The notes below the pieces were generated by a model. That model was not told where the DNA came from. It saw only the letters and a list, made by a program, of their open reading frames with translations, and searched no databases. Source: a virus. Taken from it: a stretch of DNA of 64,000 bases. Position 1 is the stretch's first letter, and each line of letters opens with the position of its first letter. Made by a program: the position numbers and the translations under genes. Location: IMG/VR virus record IMGVR_UViG_3300036766_001793, positions 101,485 to 165,484 of that record; one strand, given 5' to 3'. This document shows positions 5,634 through 13,120 of this stretch, one piece after another.

Positions 5634-6071
5634 TCAGTGTTTCCCCAGCCGCTCGAGGAATGAGATGAAGCGCCCGTTGGTCAGGGCCCCGGGCCTCCTG
5701 GACCTCATGTACCTGATGAGCTCCGGCCCGGATCTGCCCGTCAGCTTGTGGACGGCCATCGCGTTGACGAGGGAGGACCTGTTCAGGCCGGCCGCGCAGT
5801 GGACCAGCACGCGCCCGCCGGACGACACGGCGGAGCACACCCTGGAGACCACCTCGTCGAGGTCCTCGCGGTCCGGGAGTGGCCCGTCCTCTATCTGCCA
5901 CCTGAGCTCTGTGAACGGCCCGCGGCCGCCGCCGCCGGAGAACGGTGGGTCCCCGTTGAGGTTCACCACGTAGTCTATGCCGAGGTCGAGGACCTCGCCC
6001 TCGCCCTCCCGGCCCTGGACAGACCCGGACTGCCAGAGCCTGCCGGGGATGATCTCATAGAGCTCGGTCAT
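5634..6071 (-). CDS. dual-specificity protein phosphatase
   Basis: The 145-residue product has the cysteine-phosphatase signature HCAAGLNRS at residues 91-99 (Cys92 nucleophile, Arg98), preceded by a hydrophobic beta strand and an upstream EDGPLPD loop that could supply the general-acid Asp. Length and motif fit a compact dual-specificity/atypical tyrosine phosphatase acting on phosphoproteins or other phosphoesters. The ATG overlaps the stop of the preceding gene (ATGA), so it is translated with the GPRGG-module gene upstream. It is unusual cargo for a phage and could act on host signalling; the substrate is unknown. Confidence 0.85.
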   Translation of the reverse strand: MTELYEIIPGRLWQSGSVQGREGEGEVLDLGIDYVVNLNGDPPFSGGGGRGPFTELRWQIEDGPLPDREDLDEVVSRVCSAVSSGGRVLVHCAAGLNRSSLVNAMAVHKLTGRSGPELIRYMRSRRPGALTNGRFISFLERLGKH

Positions 6072-7066
6072 CCGGCCGCCCGCCGGGAGCTGACGGCCGC
6101 GACGACCGCCGCCGGGAAGACCCCCTTGGCCAGAAGGCCGCTGACGAGTATGGCCTCGTCGTGTGAGTAGCTCTTCTGCGAGAGGAGCGGGTCCACCTCG
6201 ATGTCGATCTCTTGGTCGCCGAACAGGTCCGCCATCGGGTCGCTCTTCATGGCCTCCACGATGACGTGGTCGTCCTCCGCGGTCACGTCCAGGTCAGAAG
6301 CCCCGAGGGCCCTCTCCACGAGCCTGGTCGCCTTCTCCGCCTCTCCGTCGCTCCTGCCGCGCCCGTAGACCTCGAAGCAATCGTCTCGTGCGCTGATCTC
6401 GTACCCCGCGGTGGACCTGCCGTCCGCGAGCTTCCTGGCCTGCGGGATCTTGGCGGCGGAAAGGATTTCCCTGATCCTGGCAATGGTGCTCTCGAATGGC
6501 TCCTCGACGTCCACCGTCTGGGAGGTCCTCGGGGTTGGCTTGACCTCTCTGGTGGGGTTGGAGCTGGGCTGCTCGGCGACCACCGCCATCGACCCCGCCC
6601 CGCGCTTCGCTCCGGCCTCCTGGGCGGCCTTCCCGCGGGTGGGAACCTCGAAGAACCTGCCGCCGCGTGGGCCCTCCTGGACGAACACAGACGGCGGGGC
6701 CTCCTCCCCCTCGCGCAGGTACTGGCGCTCCTTCGGGAGCGGGGACCTCTCCCCGGAATCGGTCTCTTTGACGGCGAAGTACTCCTGCTTCGTCTTCTGC
6801 CTGGTGAGTGCCGTCGGATCATGCTCCGGGCCGCCGCGGCGCCCTTGCGCCTTGGCCACGAACCTGGATACCTCCGCCGCCAGATCGACTAGGCTATTGG
6901 CATAGCTGTTGGTCATCTTGGACTCCCTATCTGACTCCTCGAAGGACTTCCCCTGGTAGCCGTGGGCGTACGCAGCCCTGGCCTGGCGCTGGGCGCCAGC
7001 CTCGCTGGGGTACACGTGTCCGTGCTCGCCCCACTTGTAGCCGCCCTTGACCTTGTGAACTGGCAC
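6068..7066 (-). CDS. GPRGG-module protein with N-terminal GYKWG domain
   Basis: The 332-residue product starts at GTG 7064-7066. Residues 1-40 (HKVKGGYKWGEHGHVYP and an Ala-rich helix) resemble a short phage domain often found alone as a small protein. The GPRGG module (YLREGEE...GPRGGRFFE) lies at residues 116-140. The C-terminal third is acidic and ends in a hydrophobic Ala/Val segment; no catalytic motif is visible. There is no Shine-Dalgarno sequence; TAGGAT (7073-7078) ends six bases before the GTG and overlaps the stop of the previous gene. Function unknown; a virion-associated role is only a guess. Confidence 0.75.
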   Translation of the reverse strand: MPVHKVKGGYKWGEHGHVYPSEAGAQRQARAAYAHGYQGKSFEESDRESKMTNSYANSLVDLAAEVSRFVAKAQGRRGGPEHDPTALTRQKTKQEYFAVKETDSGERSPLPKERQYLREGEEAPPSVFVQEGPRGGRFFEVPTRGKAAQEAGAKRGAGSMAVVAEQPSSNPTREVKPTPRTSQTVDVEEPFESTIARIREILSAAKIPQARKLADGRSTAGYEISARDDCFEVYGRGRSDGEAEKATRLVERALGASDLDVTAEDDHVIVEAMKSDPMADLFGDQEIDIEVDPLLSQKSYSHDEAILVSGLLAKGVFPAAVVAAVSSRRAAG

Positions 7067-7072
7067 CGTTCT

Positions 7073-7078
7073 ATCCTA
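7073..7078 (-). promoter_or_regulatory. TAGGAT -10 box, leaderless type
   Basis: GCGTAGGAT ends six bases before the GTG at 7066 and overlaps the TAG stop of the upstream gene. Confidence 0.55.
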
Positions 7079-8068
7079 CGCCAGCGCCGGCCTGCCACCA
7101 AACCTGCGGGACACCGAGGTGGCCAGGTCCATCGCGTCCTCCAGCTCTGACTGCGGCGACGGGCCCTCCCGCCTGATGCGCTCCGCCACCAGCCTCACGG
7201 TCCCCTCCCATTCCTTCCGCTGTCCGTGGAGGGTCATGGATCCGCCCTGCGAGAACCAGAGCCGGTCATATTCCTCGGGGTGGTAGGTCTCCATCCAGCT
7301 CTCGTAGAACTGGGCCGGCACCCACCTGTGTACCTGCTCGCGGCACTCGAGCTCGGCCCTGTCGGCTTCCTTCATCTTCTGGTAGGTTCGCCCACCGAGG
7401 CCCCAGTGGTCCCAGGGGAAGTCCATCCACTTGCCTCCGCCGGCTGGCTCCCACCCGTCCTTGAAGACGAGCTCCCTGGAATCGAGGTCATCGAGGATGG
7501 CCATTCCGTACTGGCCGTCGCTGAACTCGGCGACTGCGGCCACGTCCCTGCTCAGGTATCTCTGGACAGCCGCTCTCTGCCTGTCCCTCATGCCCCTGAC
7601 GAACGGCGCGTACCGGCCGTCGTCCCGCCCCATCGCCTTGCCGGCGGCCTTAGCGACCTTCCCGCCGCCTCTGACGGCTATCGGCCTGGCTTCGAGCTCC
7701 ATGAGCTCCCCCGCCGACAGGTCGCGCGGTCTCGGTTCCCTCCTGAGCTCGAGCTTGGCCCTCGCCCTCGCCGCCTTCCGCCGCCCCGCAGTCCACTCCC
7801 TGTGGGCGTCGCTGCCGTCGGGAACGAAGAAGCGCCCACCGCGCTGGCCGGTCTGGACGTCCGCCCCCTGTGGGCCCTCCTCACCCTCGCGGAGGTACGT
7901 GCGGCGGCCGTCCTCTGGCGCCGCCTTCTCCTCCAGGGTGGCGCCCTCACGGATCTCCCTGATGGCCGCCACCATGTCAGAGTCGTCATTGAGGTCGTAT
8001 TCGGAGTCGTCGGAAGCCCACGGCACGACCCCCCTGGGAAGCTGGATCGGGACCGGTCGGTCAGGCAT
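7076..8068 (-). CDS. GPRGG-module protein, unknown
   Basis: The 330-residue product starts at ATG 8068 behind AAGGGG; a GTG two codons upstream is an alternative. The module (YLREGEEGPQG...GQRGGRFF) lies at residues 58-81, with Gln replacing the usual Pro. Central helices and a Trp-rich segment (WMDFPWDHWGLGG, then WMETYHPEEYDRLWF) suggest a folded domain that I do not recognise. The gene overlaps its upstream neighbour by a few bases and lies between two other module-bearing genes. Confidence 0.75.
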   Translation of the reverse strand: MPDRPVPIQLPRGVVPWASDDSEYDLNDDSDMVAAIREIREGATLEEKAAPEDGRRTYLREGEEGPQGADVQTGQRGGRFFVPDGSDAHREWTAGRRKAARARAKLELRREPRPRDLSAGELMELEARPIAVRGGGKVAKAAGKAMGRDDGRYAPFVRGMRDRQRAAVQRYLSRDVAAVAEFSDGQYGMAILDDLDSRELVFKDGWEPAGGGKWMDFPWDHWGLGGRTYQKMKEADRAELECREQVHRWVPAQFYESWMETYHPEEYDRLWFSQGGSMTLHGQRKEWEGTVRLVAERIRREGPSPQSELEDAMDLATSVSRRFGGRPALA

Positions 8069-9557
8069 CGCCACCCCTTCCCCTCTCGTAGTACCTCTGC
8101 CCTATAGCGTACCCGGGGGACCCCTCCTCGAGGCTCTTGGCCCCGTCCCAGTCGTCGACGTAGTCGCTGAGGAGGAACGCCTTGCCGAGGTGCCCGCTCC
8201 CCTGCTTAGATTTGGTGCTCCAGGCGTGCTCCTTACCGTCGTCCAGGGCCGCAAAGTCCCATGCATGCTCCAGCCCGCCGTTCTCCCTCGAGAGCCTCTC
8301 GAACCTCGCGGCGTCTGAGTTGGCAAGCACCTGGCGCATCCCCTGCGACCCGAGAACCATCCTCTCGTCTCCCATCCTCACCACGTAGTGGTTTGGTCCC
8401 TCGATGCCGACGACCTCGCCATCGCCATGCTGGCTGTCAAACCTGGCGCCGACGGCTGGCTTGGTCGCGAGGTACCCCCTCAGCCGGCCCCTCATCTCCT
8501 CGGCCGCGCGGGAGCCTCTGAAGTCGTAGCCTTGGAGGGCCCACACGTATTTCCCCACGTCTATGTCGGCGTTCAGGTAGATGGAGGTGAGGCCGGCCGC
8601 CCTGTAGCTCTCCTCGGCCCTCTCGTTCAGCCTGGCGGCGAGCCCGCGGCCCTGGTGCTCGGAGGAGATCACGAAGGTGTCGTGCTCCACGGACCCGTCC
8701 GCGTTGAACGACCTCAGCATCGTGCCGACGTCCCTGCCAGTCTCCGGGTCGGTGATTGTGAACCGGACCTTCACGAACTCGTTCCCGCGCTCATCCACCT
8801 CGGCGCGGACTGAGACCCCGGCCCCTCCATACAGCCTGGAGAAGTCCGCCGGGCTGCCGCGCTCTATCAGGTCCTCGAACCGCATGGAGGCCCTCGCCTG
8901 GATCTCGGCCCTGCCAGACTGGAGGGCGGAGCGGATCTGGTCCTCCGGGATCTCAGCGTCCCCGTCTGGGCCGCGAATCAGGGCCAAGCCCTCACGGACG
9001 TCGAGCACGTCGAACCGCTTCCCGCCGACGCTGATGGTCTCCCCGACGAGGTCGTTCCCGACGCCGTCGCCGTCGTCGTCCTCCATGGAGAGGCGGTCGT
9101 CGATCGAAGCCTCGTCCTCCACCGAGACCGCCCCGCTGCTGAGGTTCTTCACCTCGTACAGGCCGTTGCCTATGGCGCGCTGGACGCGGTAGACCTCCCC
9201 GCCGCCGACCCACTCAGCACCTGTGTAGTCGTCCCCCGGGTCGTCCTCCTCGTCTGGGGCCTGGGTGATCGTCCCCGCTGACGCCATGGCCACCACGTCC
9301 TCCCTGGGCACCCCGTCGTAGACCCTGCCGTCGTCCCTGAGCAGGACCCACGTGCCGTCGGCCGCCTCGTCCACGACCGTGAAGGACCTGCCGTTGGGGT
9401 CGTCCCACGCGAGGCCTGAAAGCCCTCCGGAGAGGCTGGTGGCCACCTCGCTGGTCTCGTAGTAGAGGCCTCCGCGCGGGCCCTCCTCCACCGTGGTGCC
9501 CGTGGGAGCCTCACCTGGGTCGTCCACGTATGTCTTTGGTTCGTCCAGATGCACCAT
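8061..9557 (-). CDS. GPRGG-module protein with GNAT-like domain
   Basis: The 498-residue product starts at ATG 9555-9557 after a GCAGGA Shine-Dalgarno. The module lies at residues 10-33 (GPRGGLYYE). The middle has acidic repeat-like DDxxGDGVG stretches. A GNAT-like acetyltransferase core follows, with an acetyl-CoA loop-like HQGRGLAARLNERAEESY segment and a downstream GLTSIYLNADIDVGKYVWALQGYDF segment. The C-terminus contains HAWDFAALDDG and GKAFLLS, which recur in the protein encoded at 61396-62670, so the two are paralogues. The acceptor substrate is unknown. Confidence 0.75.
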   Translation of the reverse strand: MVHLDEPKTYVDDPGEAPTGTTVEEGPRGGLYYETSEVATSLSGGLSGLAWDDPNGRSFTVVDEAADGTWVLLRDDGRVYDGVPREDVVAMASAGTITQAPDEEDDPGDDYTGAEWVGGGEVYRVQRAIGNGLYEVKNLSSGAVSVEDEASIDDRLSMEDDDGDGVGNDLVGETISVGGKRFDVLDVREGLALIRGPDGDAEIPEDQIRSALQSGRAEIQARASMRFEDLIERGSPADFSRLYGGAGVSVRAEVDERGNEFVKVRFTITDPETGRDVGTMLRSFNADGSVEHDTFVISSEHQGRGLAARLNERAEESYRAAGLTSIYLNADIDVGKYVWALQGYDFRGSRAAEEMRGRLRGYLATKPAVGARFDSQHGDGEVVGIEGPNHYVVRMGDERMVLGSQGMRQVLANSDAARFERLSRENGGLEHAWDFAALDDGKEHAWSTKSKQGSGHLGKAFLLSDYVDDWDGAKSLEEGSPGYAIGQRYYERGRGGDA

Positions 9558-9578
9558 CACATCATCCTGCCGAGGGCT

Positions 9579-9612
9579 AAAAAAGGGGGCCCCCACCGTG
9601 GCGGGGCCCCCT
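9579..9612 (-). terminator. intrinsic terminator
   Basis: On the minus strand a ten-pair GC-rich hairpin (AGGGGGCCCC pairing with GGGGCCCCCT) is followed directly by six T residues, 20 bases after the stop of the surface-protein gene. This is the clearest rho-independent terminator in the window. Confidence 0.85.
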
Positions 9613-9632
9613 CTGGTCTGAGGACCAGCCTA

Positions 9633-12287
9633 CTAGATCCGCTTGGACCGCGCGGTGCCGGCCACTGCCGCCAGGGCCAGGGCCAGAACGAACGTCAGGA
9701 GGACGAAGTCACCGAGGCCGACACCGCCGCCTCCAGCTTGCGGCGTCTGGCCGCCGTTGCCGGTGTTAGGGGCGATGGGGGTTGGCGGCGCGCCGACCGA
9801 GCGAGGGGTCGGAGGCGCCTGAGTCGGGGTCGCGTTGCCAGCCGGCGGCGGGATGGCCGTCGGCGGCGTTGCGGTCGCCGTCGGCGACGCCTGGGCAGGA
9901 GCGGTCGGGGTGACGGCCGGCCCGCAGCCGATCAAGCACCCTGGCTCGTTCTTGACGTTGGTGAAGAACAGCGTCTGGACGCCGTCCGGCGAGGCGAAGA
10001 CCGCAGTCTGGACCGGGCTGAGGGCTGTCCACCCAGGCGCGCCCGCCTCGGCGACGGTGTAAACGCACCCGGCCACCAGGTCCATGGGGCCGAAGACGAC
10101 GTTGCCGCCGACATCGGTGACCTTGGACCCGGAGGCCCCGCACCCGCTGATGGTGAACACCCAGCCCTGGCCGTTGAAGCTGCCTGCGCCGGATGTCTCC
10201 GTCTTGTGGGCGTTGAGCGTCACGAACGCCCGCCGGTGGGTATTGGTGACGGTCGCGGAGGCCGCGCCGCCAGATGTCACGCTGACGCTGACCCCGCTTC
10301 CGGACACGGTCCAGTCAGGGCCGGGGTCGCTCTCGGCCACCGCGTAGGTGCCCGGAAGGAGGCCGGTGAAGACGCGGACCTGGCCCGCGGTGTACTGGTC
10401 GCACTCGCTGAGCGACGGCCCGCTGACGCAGATCCGGAAGCTCGCGCTCGGGCTCGCCGGCCAGTTTTGCCAGTTGACCGTCTTGCCCACCTGAAGGCTG
10501 CCCTTCGGCAGGTGGCAAGTGACGACGACGAACGCGTCGGCATGCTCGGACGACTCGCCGAAGTACACCGTGGCGGTGTTCTGACGAACCACCGAGCCGG
10601 TCAGGCTCTGCGGGTTGTACTCGATGCCCTCGCAGGTGCGGGCCACCTCGTACTGGAAAGTCCGGGTCCCGGAGACGCCGGTGTTCGGGCCGCCTGGGTT
10701 GCTGTCTGTGACCGCGGCGGTCGCGTTGATCTGCCTGCCGGCGACGAATTGAATCGGCGCCTGAGCCGACGCCGACTCGCCCTGGCCGAAGCCGACTGTG
10801 GCAACGTTCAGGAACTGGTCGGCGTTCCCCCTCGTCCCGATGAATGAGCAGACGACCTGGGCCGAGGGCGGGAGGTCGAACGGCACGCCGCCAGGGCACA
10901 CTACGGTCGCGCCTGGGTCGGAGACCGAGGTCACGTGGACGTTGTACGTTGCGTTCGGGTTTGTGACCGTGATGGTCCCGTTGAACGCGAAGTTGGAGTT
11001 GGTGGGGCCGGTCCGCGTCACCGTGACGGTGTAGTGGCTCGAGCCGCTGCCGCCGACGCCGAGGTCCAGGGCCGCCTGGTCGACGGACTTGGAGATGCCC
11101 CAACCGTAGGTCTGGTCGTACGTGCCGCCACCGGACTTCTTGGAAACGGCGGGGGCCTTGAGCTGTTCCTGCGGGTCCTGGTTAGTCACTGTGCACGTGA
11201 TGTCCCCGACGCCGGCGGGGACGGTGATCTGGTGGCCTGCGTTCGGCGCGAGGCCTGAGTCGCACGCGTACCCGACCAGCGTAAAGCCGGCCGGCCCTGT
11301 CTCTCCGAGTGTGTAGGTGCCACCGATGGCCGCGGCCACGGAAGTGCTCCCGGCGCCGCTGCCGGCCGGGGCCCCGGAGATGGACACCGTGAAGGCGCTG
11401 GCCGGAGAGGTGCCCAGGCTGTGGTCTCCGTGGGCCACGGCCTTGTTCAGGATGAGCTTTCGCGCCGGCGGTGTGGTCTTATTGTAGGCGCAGACGTGGA
11501 GGGTGCCCTGCCCGCTCCATCCGCCGGCGGGGACGTCGGCTGCGGCCGCGAACGGCCCGTTGAACGCGTCTCCGTGCTCGCACTGGCTATTGCCAGGGGC
11601 CGGGACGGTGAACCCAGTCAGCTGATACCCGGCCTTGGCCTGCTCAGTCACCCAGACTTCCTGGTTGGGGGAATCGAGGAGGCCGAGCTGGTGGCCGCTG
11701 CCGTAGGACTGGCCTACGGCCGATCCGGTGCGCACATCGAAGGTGAACTGCTCCTGGCCGGCTCCTTGATTCTGCCAGTGGCCGCCGTCCCAGAGGTACT
11801 TGTGCACCTGGATCTTGCAGGGGTCGACGGTCACGCGGGCGGTGGCGTCGGAGTCCATGCCGTCGCCCTGGAGGCCGTCGCTGTCGTTTTGGACATCCTT
11901 CCTGATGATCCAGCCGCCGTGTCCGTCACTCTTGGCGTAGTAGAGCTCCGCGAGCACATCCACGTCTGCCGGAGCCGCGTACGTCTTCACGAAGACGTCG
12001 TTTGTGTCGACGGCGATGAACGCCGGGCCGCCGCGCAAAGTGTACTGACCGTTCCCGTGGGGCCTGTCATAAAAGTACAGGATGCGCCCAGGGGAGTTGA
12101 TCTGCACCCCGTTCACGTGAGCAGTCCGGCTCCCGCAGGAGCCTGACACCGTGACGGTAGGGCGGTTGGCGAAGGCCGTCCCGAAGAACAGCAACGCCGC
12201 GACGGCCGCGAGGAGCATCGCTCCGACGCCCCCGGCCACCAGGCCGGCCCGGCGCCGCGGCGACTTGCCGTGTAGGGCAAGCGTCAT
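9633..12287 (-). CDS. secreted Cna-B/DUF11-like surface protein, wall-anchor-like tail
   Basis: The 884-residue product starts at ATG 12285-12287 behind AGAGG. An Arg-rich n-region, a long hydrophobic segment (about 14-38) and an AFAN cleavage-like site form a signal peptide. The body consists of beta-sandwich repeats like DUF11 and prealbumin/Cna-B (SpaA) domains with repeated TVTN and GxYxVxE strands. A Thr/Pro-rich stalk leads to APNTG (about 839-843), a Gly spacer, a hydrophobic helix and RSKRI, resembling a sortase-type anchor. It probably decorates or modifies the host surface, or serves as a host-binding protein. It is bounded by its own promoter (12368) and terminator (9579), like a moron. 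Confidence 0.8.
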   Translation of the reverse strand: MTLALHGKSPRRRAGLVAGGVGAMLLAAVAALLFFGTAFANRPTVTVSGSCGSRTAHVNGVQINSPGRILYFYDRPHGNGQYTLRGGPAFIAVDTNDVFVKTYAAPADVDVLAELYYAKSDGHGGWIIRKDVQNDSDGLQGDGMDSDATARVTVDPCKIQVHKYLWDGGHWQNQGAGQEQFTFDVRTGSAVGQSYGSGHQLGLLDSPNQEVWVTEQAKAGYQLTGFTVPAPGNSQCEHGDAFNGPFAAAADVPAGGWSGQGTLHVCAYNKTTPPARKLILNKAVAHGDHSLGTSPASAFTVSISGAPAGSGAGSTSVAAAIGGTYTLGETGPAGFTLVGYACDSGLAPNAGHQITVPAGVGDITCTVTNQDPQEQLKAPAVSKKSGGGTYDQTYGWGISKSVDQAALDLGVGGSGSSHYTVTVTRTGPTNSNFAFNGTITVTNPNATYNVHVTSVSDPGATVVCPGGVPFDLPPSAQVVCSFIGTRGNADQFLNVATVGFGQGESASAQAPIQFVAGRQINATAAVTDSNPGGPNTGVSGTRTFQYEVARTCEGIEYNPQSLTGSVVRQNTATVYFGESSEHADAFVVVTCHLPKGSLQVGKTVNWQNWPASPSASFRICVSGPSLSECDQYTAGQVRVFTGLLPGTYAVAESDPGPDWTVSGSGVSVSVTSGGAASATVTNTHRRAFVTLNAHKTETSGAGSFNGQGWVFTISGCGASGSKVTDVGGNVVFGPMDLVAGCVYTVAEAGAPGWTALSPVQTAVFASPDGVQTLFFTNVKNEPGCLIGCGPAVTPTAPAQASPTATATPPTAIPPPAGNATPTQAPPTPRSVGAPPTPIAPNTGNGGQTPQAGGGGVGLGDFVLLTFVLALALAAVAGTARSKRI

Positions 12288-12367
12288 GTGTGGTACCTCT
12301 TTCCTTGTCTGTGCGCAGCCGGGCATCGCCCCGGCCCCTCGTCCCCGACGGGGGATTTGATGTCTCT

Positions 12368-12373
12368 ATAGTA
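12368..12373 (-). promoter_or_regulatory. TACTAT -10 box of surface-protein gene
   Basis: CGGTACTAT followed by AGAGACA lies about 80 bases before the ATG. The leader contains a small CCCC-GTC-GGGG hairpin and a Shine-Dalgarno sequence. No -35 hexamer is visible. Confidence 0.55.
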
Positions 12374-12379
12374 CCGCGC

Positions 12380-12595
12380 TCAGCGCCTGCCGCGGGCCCG
12401 CCTGGACCGCCTGACCGCGTCGGAAAGCCGCGTGGACTGGGTGCCCCTCACCCTCACCGAGAAGGCGAGCCGGCTCCAGCCCGGGAGGAGCACGAGGTGC
12501 GTCCCGGTCCAGGTGGCGCTCAGCCCGAGCGAGGTAGCCACCCAGTCCGCCCTGGCCAGCCTACCGGCCAGCGTCCTCGACCGCCACGATGTCAT
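12380..12595 (-). CDS. small basic hypothetical protein
   Basis: A 71-residue frame starts at ATG 12595 inside the end of the upstream gene. It predicts beta-strand segments (GTHLVLLPGWSRLAFSVRVRG) and an Arg-rich C-terminus. There is no strong Shine-Dalgarno sequence. It fills the space up to the surface-protein promoter and is accepted mainly on coding character and position. Confidence 0.45.
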   Translation of the reverse strand: MTSWRSRTLAGRLARADWVATSLGLSATWTGTHLVLLPGWSRLAFSVRVRGTQSTRLSDAVRRSRRARGRR

Positions 12596-12764
12596 ACGGA
12601 TGGGCTTGAAAATAGCCTAAACCCTCCCCCCAGAGGATGACCACATCGTCGCTGACGGCCTCCACCCTTGCCACGAGGAGCCTGGACATCCGCCCGTCCC
12701 CTCCCCTCGCCCAGACGCAGTCCCCCGGGGCCACGTCCTTCGCCGCCACCACCGCGGCCGCCAT
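12561..12764 (-). CDS. small hypothetical protein, SH3-like strands
   Basis: The 67-residue product starts at an ATG overlapping the upstream gene's stop (12764). It has alternating beta strands (GDCVWARG, SRLLVARVEAV, DDVVILWG) that suggest a small barrel, and an acidic VEDAGR tail. Function unknown. Confidence 0.6.
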   Translation of the reverse strand: MAAAVVAAKDVAPGDCVWARGGDGRMSRLLVARVEAVSDDVVILWGEGLGYFQAHPYDIVAVEDAGR

Positions 12765-13093
12765 CAGGCGGCCGCCGCGACGCCGACGGCGACCGCGGCC
12801 ATCACTGTGAGGTGCAGGGCCTGGTCAGCCCGATAGTCGATGATGTTCCTGACCTTGCCCAGATCGACGGCGAAGTGGCTGACCCCGACCAGCAGCGAGA
12901 CGACGGCCCACGGGCCGCCGAGGACGGCCGCGGCCACGCCGGCCGAGCCTGCCTGCACGGCGGCGTGGGCCACGAGCGCCCAAGTCCCCTCGAAGGTTCT
13001 GAGGGCTGCGCGCTTGGCCTCGGCGAGGTACTGGCCCTGGAGCGGGTAGTCCGCCACGAAGTGGGAGAGGGCGAGCGCGAGCAGGAGTTCCAT
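12764..13093 (-). CDS. DUF3307-like membrane protein
   Basis: The 109-residue product has three to four hydrophobic segments and the pattern SHFVADYPLQGQYLAEAK near the N-terminus, SHFAVDLGKVRNIIDYRADQ in the middle and LHL after it, matching my recollection of DUF3307 (HxxxDFxxQ, HxxxDxxK, DQxxHL). It is an inner-membrane protein of unknown role. Translation starts at ATG 13093 with no Shine-Dalgarno sequence, and TACCAT ends six bases upstream. Confidence 0.75.
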   Translation of the reverse strand: MELLLALALSHFVADYPLQGQYLAEAKRAALRTFEGTWALVAHAAVQAGSAGVAAAVLGGPWAVVSLLVGVSHFAVDLGKVRNIIDYRADQALHLTVMAAVAVGVAAAA

Positions 13094-13099
13094 GCAACC

Positions 13100-13105
13100 A
13101 TGGTA
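13100..13105 (-). promoter_or_regulatory. TACCAT -10 box, leaderless type
   Basis: CCGGTACCAT ends six bases before the ATG at 13093. Confidence 0.6.
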
Positions 13106-13120
13106 CCGGGCGTCAGAAGA

